From NCBI GenBank assembly GCA_020639075.1, contig JACKHI010000001.1, positions 2,356,001 through 2,420,000 of the forward strand: 64,000 bases of DNA. Direction: 5' to 3'. Made by a program: the position numbers and the translations under genes. This document shows, in pieces, positions 61,321 through 64,000 of the stretch (within the stretch, counting starts at the first letter, position 1; every line of letters begins with the position of its first letter). The DNA comes from Phycisphaerales bacterium (GTDB taxonomy: Bacteria; Planctomycetota; Phycisphaerae; UBA1845; UTPLA1). The notes under the pieces are model-generated. The model searched no databases and was not told the origin of the DNA. It was given only the letters and a program-made list of their open reading frames with translations.

Positions 61321-62973
61321 TTATGGGGCAACGAGCAGTGCTGCGAATCCGGGGACGTCGTCAACATCGACGTTCGTATCGTTGTTTACATCGCCGTTGT
61401 CGATTGAGCAGCCCGCGAACTGCGTCGCATAGCCGCTCGGATCGAGAATCGCCAGGACGAACGGGCCGATGTCGCCGCCATTGACGAGTCCATCGCAGTT
61501 CATATCGCCGGTCTTCAGCGCCGTGTTCATCTGGATGCGAACGGTATTCGCGATTTCGTCGAGCAGGACGATGTCCATCGCCGAGTCGTTGTTCACGTCG
61601 ACGACGATGCAGCAGCCCGGGTTGCTGTCCGCTGCGAAGTCACGGACGAACGAGAAGTTGCCGGCGCCATCATTCTCGTATTCGCGCCAGAATCCCCCGC
61701 CGAAACTGGAGACGACCCAGTCCAGATCGCCGTCGCCATCCAAGTCGCCGAGATCCGTCGAGACTGTGTGAGCACCCAGGGAATAGACTGTCGGCGGCGA
61801 AAAAGTGCCGCCGCCGCCCATCAGCGTCGCGCCCGTCTGCGAACTCGAGTTGGCCGTCGTCGCGTCAAGGAAGCCGTCGAGATTCAGATCGCCGAGGACG
61901 ACGACCCACGTCGCCCCGCCGGACGCCTGCGAGGAGAAGAAGGTAAACGTGCCGTCGCCATTGCCCTTCAGGACAGTGATCGTCTGGCTGTTTCGATGGC
62001 CGACGACGAGATCGATGATCCCGTCGTTGTCCATGTCGCCGCCGGCCAGGCCGTATTCACCGTCGCCGCCTGCATCAAATGACGTTGGCGCGCCAAATGT
62101 ACCGGAGCCGTCGTTGAACAGCACCGACACGTGACTCGCAGCGGCGCTGGCGCAGGCGATATCCGCGTCGCCGTCGCCGTCGAAGTCGAACGCGGCGATG
62201 CCGCGCGTCTGCCCGCCGACCGTCACATCCTGCCGCGAGCCGAACGTACCGTCGCCGTTTCCGAGAAGGATCGAGATGTCCGCCGTGTCGAAATTACCCG
62301 TGACGAGATCGATGTTGCCGTCGTTATCGAAGTCGGCCGCACCGTTCGGGCTGGGCACGCCGCCGACGGGCGACGGCGGATCGAGTCGCGCTCCGAAGAG
62401 CCCGGATCCGTCGGCCGTGTTGGGATAAACGCGAACGTCGGACGAATCCTCGCAGATGATGGCGAGATCCGCGAAACCATCCGCATTGAGGTCCGAAGCC
62501 TGGCCGCCGTAGATGCGGGCGGGACCGGGCCATCCCGTGCGAACGTCCCACGACTGCGACTGGCTGAACGTATTCGTCGCGCGACCTGCGCGAATCCAGA
62601 ACTGATAGACATAACCCGCGGAGCGAAGCGTGTCGCCGCCCGACGCCGCAATCGTGTTGGCCAATGTCACTGTGATGACATCGCCGGCGATGTAATGCCG
62701 CGCCGGCGTGAAGACGACGGTCAGTCCGCCATTGGTCGACGAGAATACGCCGGGCATCGTGCCGGTATAGGGACCGAAGACGCGAAAGCTGCCGCTGTTG
62801 ATCGTCGCCATATCGACAGGCTGCGAAAACGTGACTTCGATCGTCGTGTCGTTTGCTGCAGTCGGCATGAGTTGAAATGGCGAGAGCGCCGACACGCTGA
62901 GCGTGCCGGCGGAAACCGTCGATGCACCGATAAGAGATGCGAAGAGAGCAGCAAACGTGGAGCGAGCGAGCAT
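61321..62973 (-). CDS. Secreted VCBS/FG-GAP protein with Big_5-like domain and dockerin-like tail
   Basis: The 550-aa protein has a signal peptide (STFAALFASLIGASTVSAG), an N-terminal SbsA/Big_5-like domain of about 110 residues (TTIEVTFSQPVDMATINSGSF), and then six or seven calcium-loop repeats of the type DLNADGFADLAII, DFDNDGNIDLVTG, DFDGDGDADIACA and DMDNDGIIDLVVG, each in an FG-GAP/VCBS propeller blade. The tail (GDMNCDGLVNGGDIGPFVLAIL and GDVNNDTNVDVDDVPGFAALL) is dockerin-like, with two loops. It lies alone and its ligand is unknown. Confidence 0.87.
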   Translation of the reverse strand: MLARSTFAALFASLIGASTVSAGTLSVSALSPFQLMPTAANDTTIEVTFSQPVDMATINSGSFRVFGPYTGTMPGVFSSTNGGLTVVFTPARHYIAGDVITVTLANTIAASGGDTLRSAGYVYQFWIRAGRATNTFSQSQSWDVRTGWPGPARIYGGQASDLNADGFADLAIICEDSSDVRVYPNTADGSGLFGARLDPPSPVGGVPSPNGAADFDNDGNIDLVTGNFDTADISILLGNGDGTFGSRQDVTVGGQTRGIAAFDFDGDGDADIACASAAASHVSVLFNDGSGTFGAPTSFDAGGDGEYGLAGGDMDNDGIIDLVVGHRNSQTITVLKGNGDGTFTFFSSQASGGATWVVVLGDLNLDGFLDATTANSSSQTGATLMGGGGTFSPPTVYSLGAHTVSTDLGDLDGDGDLDWVVSSFGGGFWREYENDGAGNFSFVRDFAADSNPGCCIVVDVNNDSAMDIVLLDEIANTVRIQMNTALKTGDMNCDGLVNGGDIGPFVLAILDPSGYATQFAGCSIDNGDVNNDTNVDVDDVPGFAALLVAP

Positions 62974-63154
62974 GCCGTAACCTCCTGGATGAATACCGTG
63001 AAGCCTGCGCCCTCCCCCGTCAGCGCGCGAGCCCTCATTCTAGCGAATGCTCCGCAGATCTTTCCAGAAATCAGAATCTTGCCACAGATATCGAGGCTCG
63101 ATATCGGCTTAGACGCATTGCGGATGCGTCGGATCGGTAAGTGTCATCCCTGCC

Positions 63155-63376
63155 CTACGACGCCGTGACCCGCTTGGCGCCGCATTCGGAACAGCTGTCA
63201 CCCGGTGATTTGGTCCAATCATAGCCACAATTCTGACAATGCTCCGCCGGAATGCGACGCCGCGTGCGCCAAATGAGCATCAATTCGATGCCTCCGATAA
63301 CTGACACCAGCGGCCAGATCGGCAACCCGACGAGAATAGTATTTTGCCCCCCGCTGACGGCGTAAGGCAGGATCAA
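63155..63376 (-). CDS. Zinc-ribbon membrane fragment (3' part of a TGA-interrupted gene)
   Basis: Read alone this is 73 aa from TTG 63376: one membrane helix (ILVGLPIWPLVSVIGGIELML), a basic RTRRR and a zinc ribbon CQNCGYDWTKSPGDSCSECG. It is in the same frame as 63383-63706, separated only by the TGA at 63385-63383 and two codons (ATT GGA). Together they match the part order of the intact gene at 13739-14191. So this is probably the second half of one gene with a nonsense change rather than a separate gene. No ribosome binding site is convincing before the TTG. Confidence 0.55.
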   Translation of the reverse strand: MILPYAVSGGQNTILVGLPIWPLVSVIGGIELMLIWRTRRRIPAEHCQNCGYDWTKSPGDSCSECGAKRVTAS

Positions 63377-63382
63377 TCCAAT

Positions 63383-63706
63383 TCAGTCCCGGAAGTTAAG
63401 CCCCAGGATCGGGCTCGGCAATTTCACCACCGTCAGACCCGCGTCAGGGAAGCTACGATTCCTCGCCGATGCACCATCGACATAGGTCCATATTTGAATC
63501 TGTCCGTAGAATACCAAGATGTAGGAATCGCTTTCCGCATTCCAGCAGAATGCGGAAAAACGGAAGATGGTGAAGGCCCAGAACGTGAGAATCAAGACAA
63601 GCAGACAGAGCAACGCGATCTTGGCGACCTGATGCCTTCCGCGAACCACGCTGAAATCTGAGACGCGCATGCGATGCTCCGCAGCGGGGTTTTTGTCCAC
63701 CGTCAT
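63383..63706 (-). CDS. Small membrane protein (5' part of a TGA-interrupted gene)
   Basis: The 107-aa product starts at ATG 63706 (frame open to 63907), has one helix (IALLCLLVLILTFWAFTIF) and about 60 extracytoplasmic residues, and stops at TGA 63385-63383. Read through, it would continue into the helix and zinc ribbon encoded at 63155-63376, giving a 183-residue protein. The truncated form might still be made. See the finding on this stop codon. Confidence 0.55.
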   Translation of the reverse strand: MTVDKNPAAEHRMRVSDFSVVRGRHQVAKIALLCLLVLILTFWAFTIFRFSAFCWNAESDSYILVFYGQIQIWTYVDGASARNRSFPDAGLTVVKLPSPILGLNFRD

Positions 63707-63778
63707 GCGATCCGAACCTGGATTCGCCAGATCGACGCCCACGGTAATCGAGCGATGGGGCGAATGCACCGCACAAAC

Positions 63779-63804
63779 GGCACTGCTTGAGAGCAGTGGC
63801 ACCC
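63779..63804. repeat. CACTGCT hairpin with GGCACCC flank
   Basis: CACTGCTTGAGAGCAGTG forms a 7-bp stem and is followed by GCACCC. The copy at 20995-21015 has the same stem and GGCATCC. It lies between tRNA-Ala and the small membrane gene, in the stretch 63707-63871. Confidence 0.55.
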
Positions 63805-63871
63805 GGCTCGCGCGCGGTCGCACCCGATGGGGGTGATCGCGATTGTTTGATTCGGCCTGGCCCGGAATGAT

Positions 63872-63944
<73 letters not shown>

Positions 63945-64000
63945 GTCAGAGCCCTTCAATATAGCACATCGGGCGGCGACGGCAACCGGATTGAGACCCT

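Overview
The window looks like a chromosomal segment from a member of the Planctomycetota, probably uncultured. This is inferred from gene content, not from any search. The signs are high GC with long antisense shadow frames, several secreted proteins ending in a dockerin/EF-hand-like DxNxDG tail (445-2019, 15908-16612, 44580-47591, 61321-62973), small membrane proteins with a CxxCGYD...CxxCG zinc ribbon (13739-14191, 63155-63706), a pilin-like H-domain protein (48262-49176), ECF sigma factors beside a TPR Ser/Thr kinase, and many hairpin repeats.

Layout. 1-8642: secreted FG-GAP-like protein, lipoate-ligase-family protein, NDUFA9-like oxidoreductase, metallophosphoesterase and membrane proteins. 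8759-12271: dnaE. 13.4-21.0 kb: a repeat-rich accessory stretch with several hairpin families, a 138-bp non-coding repeat in two copies, a four-copy array, an IS50-like insertion sequence and two secreted repeat proteins. 21.0-28.6 kb (minus strand): a cbb3-type oxidase module with ccoN, ccoO, two small membrane subunits, a diheme cytochrome c lipoprotein that probably stands in for CcoP, a CcoI/FixI-like copper ATPase and a SafE-like membrane protein. 28.7-35.8 kb: a DUF4405-like membrane protein, a hemerythrin, a four-CBS protein, pyruvate:ferredoxin oxidoreductase (nifJ) and a dihydroorotate-dehydrogenase-like protein. This suggests a cell that handles both low oxygen and fermentative pyruvate oxidation.

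35.9-37.4 kb: an IS4-family element sitting exactly between the two arms of a GTAG-headed REP palindrome. 37.4-44.4 kb: polytopic membrane protein, gpsA, Gfo/Idh/MocA oxidoreductase, ECF sigma plus membrane anti-sigma-like protein, and an ABC-2 exporter pair. 44.6-50.6 kb: secreted GH57/CBM25-like glucanase, zinc-ribbon protein with a clear intrinsic terminator, pilin-like protein and DAHP synthase (aroF). The DAHP synthase has Gln in place of the usual metal-binding His. 50.8-57.1 kb: three exported proteins in a row (DUF4139, unknown 770 aa, SppA). 57.4-60.9 kb: TPR-kinase and its sigma factor. 61.3-64.0 kb: secreted VCBS protein, a zinc-ribbon membrane gene cut by one in-frame TGA, and tRNA-Ala(CGC).

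The strongest leads for novelty are the hairpin families with variable stems and a constant GGCACCC flank, the two-copy 138-bp non-coding repeat, the IS4 element inside a REP, the TGA-interrupted gene, the His-to-Gln DAHP synthase and the CcoP-less cbb3 cluster. No CRISPR array, prophage or recognisable defence system was seen.
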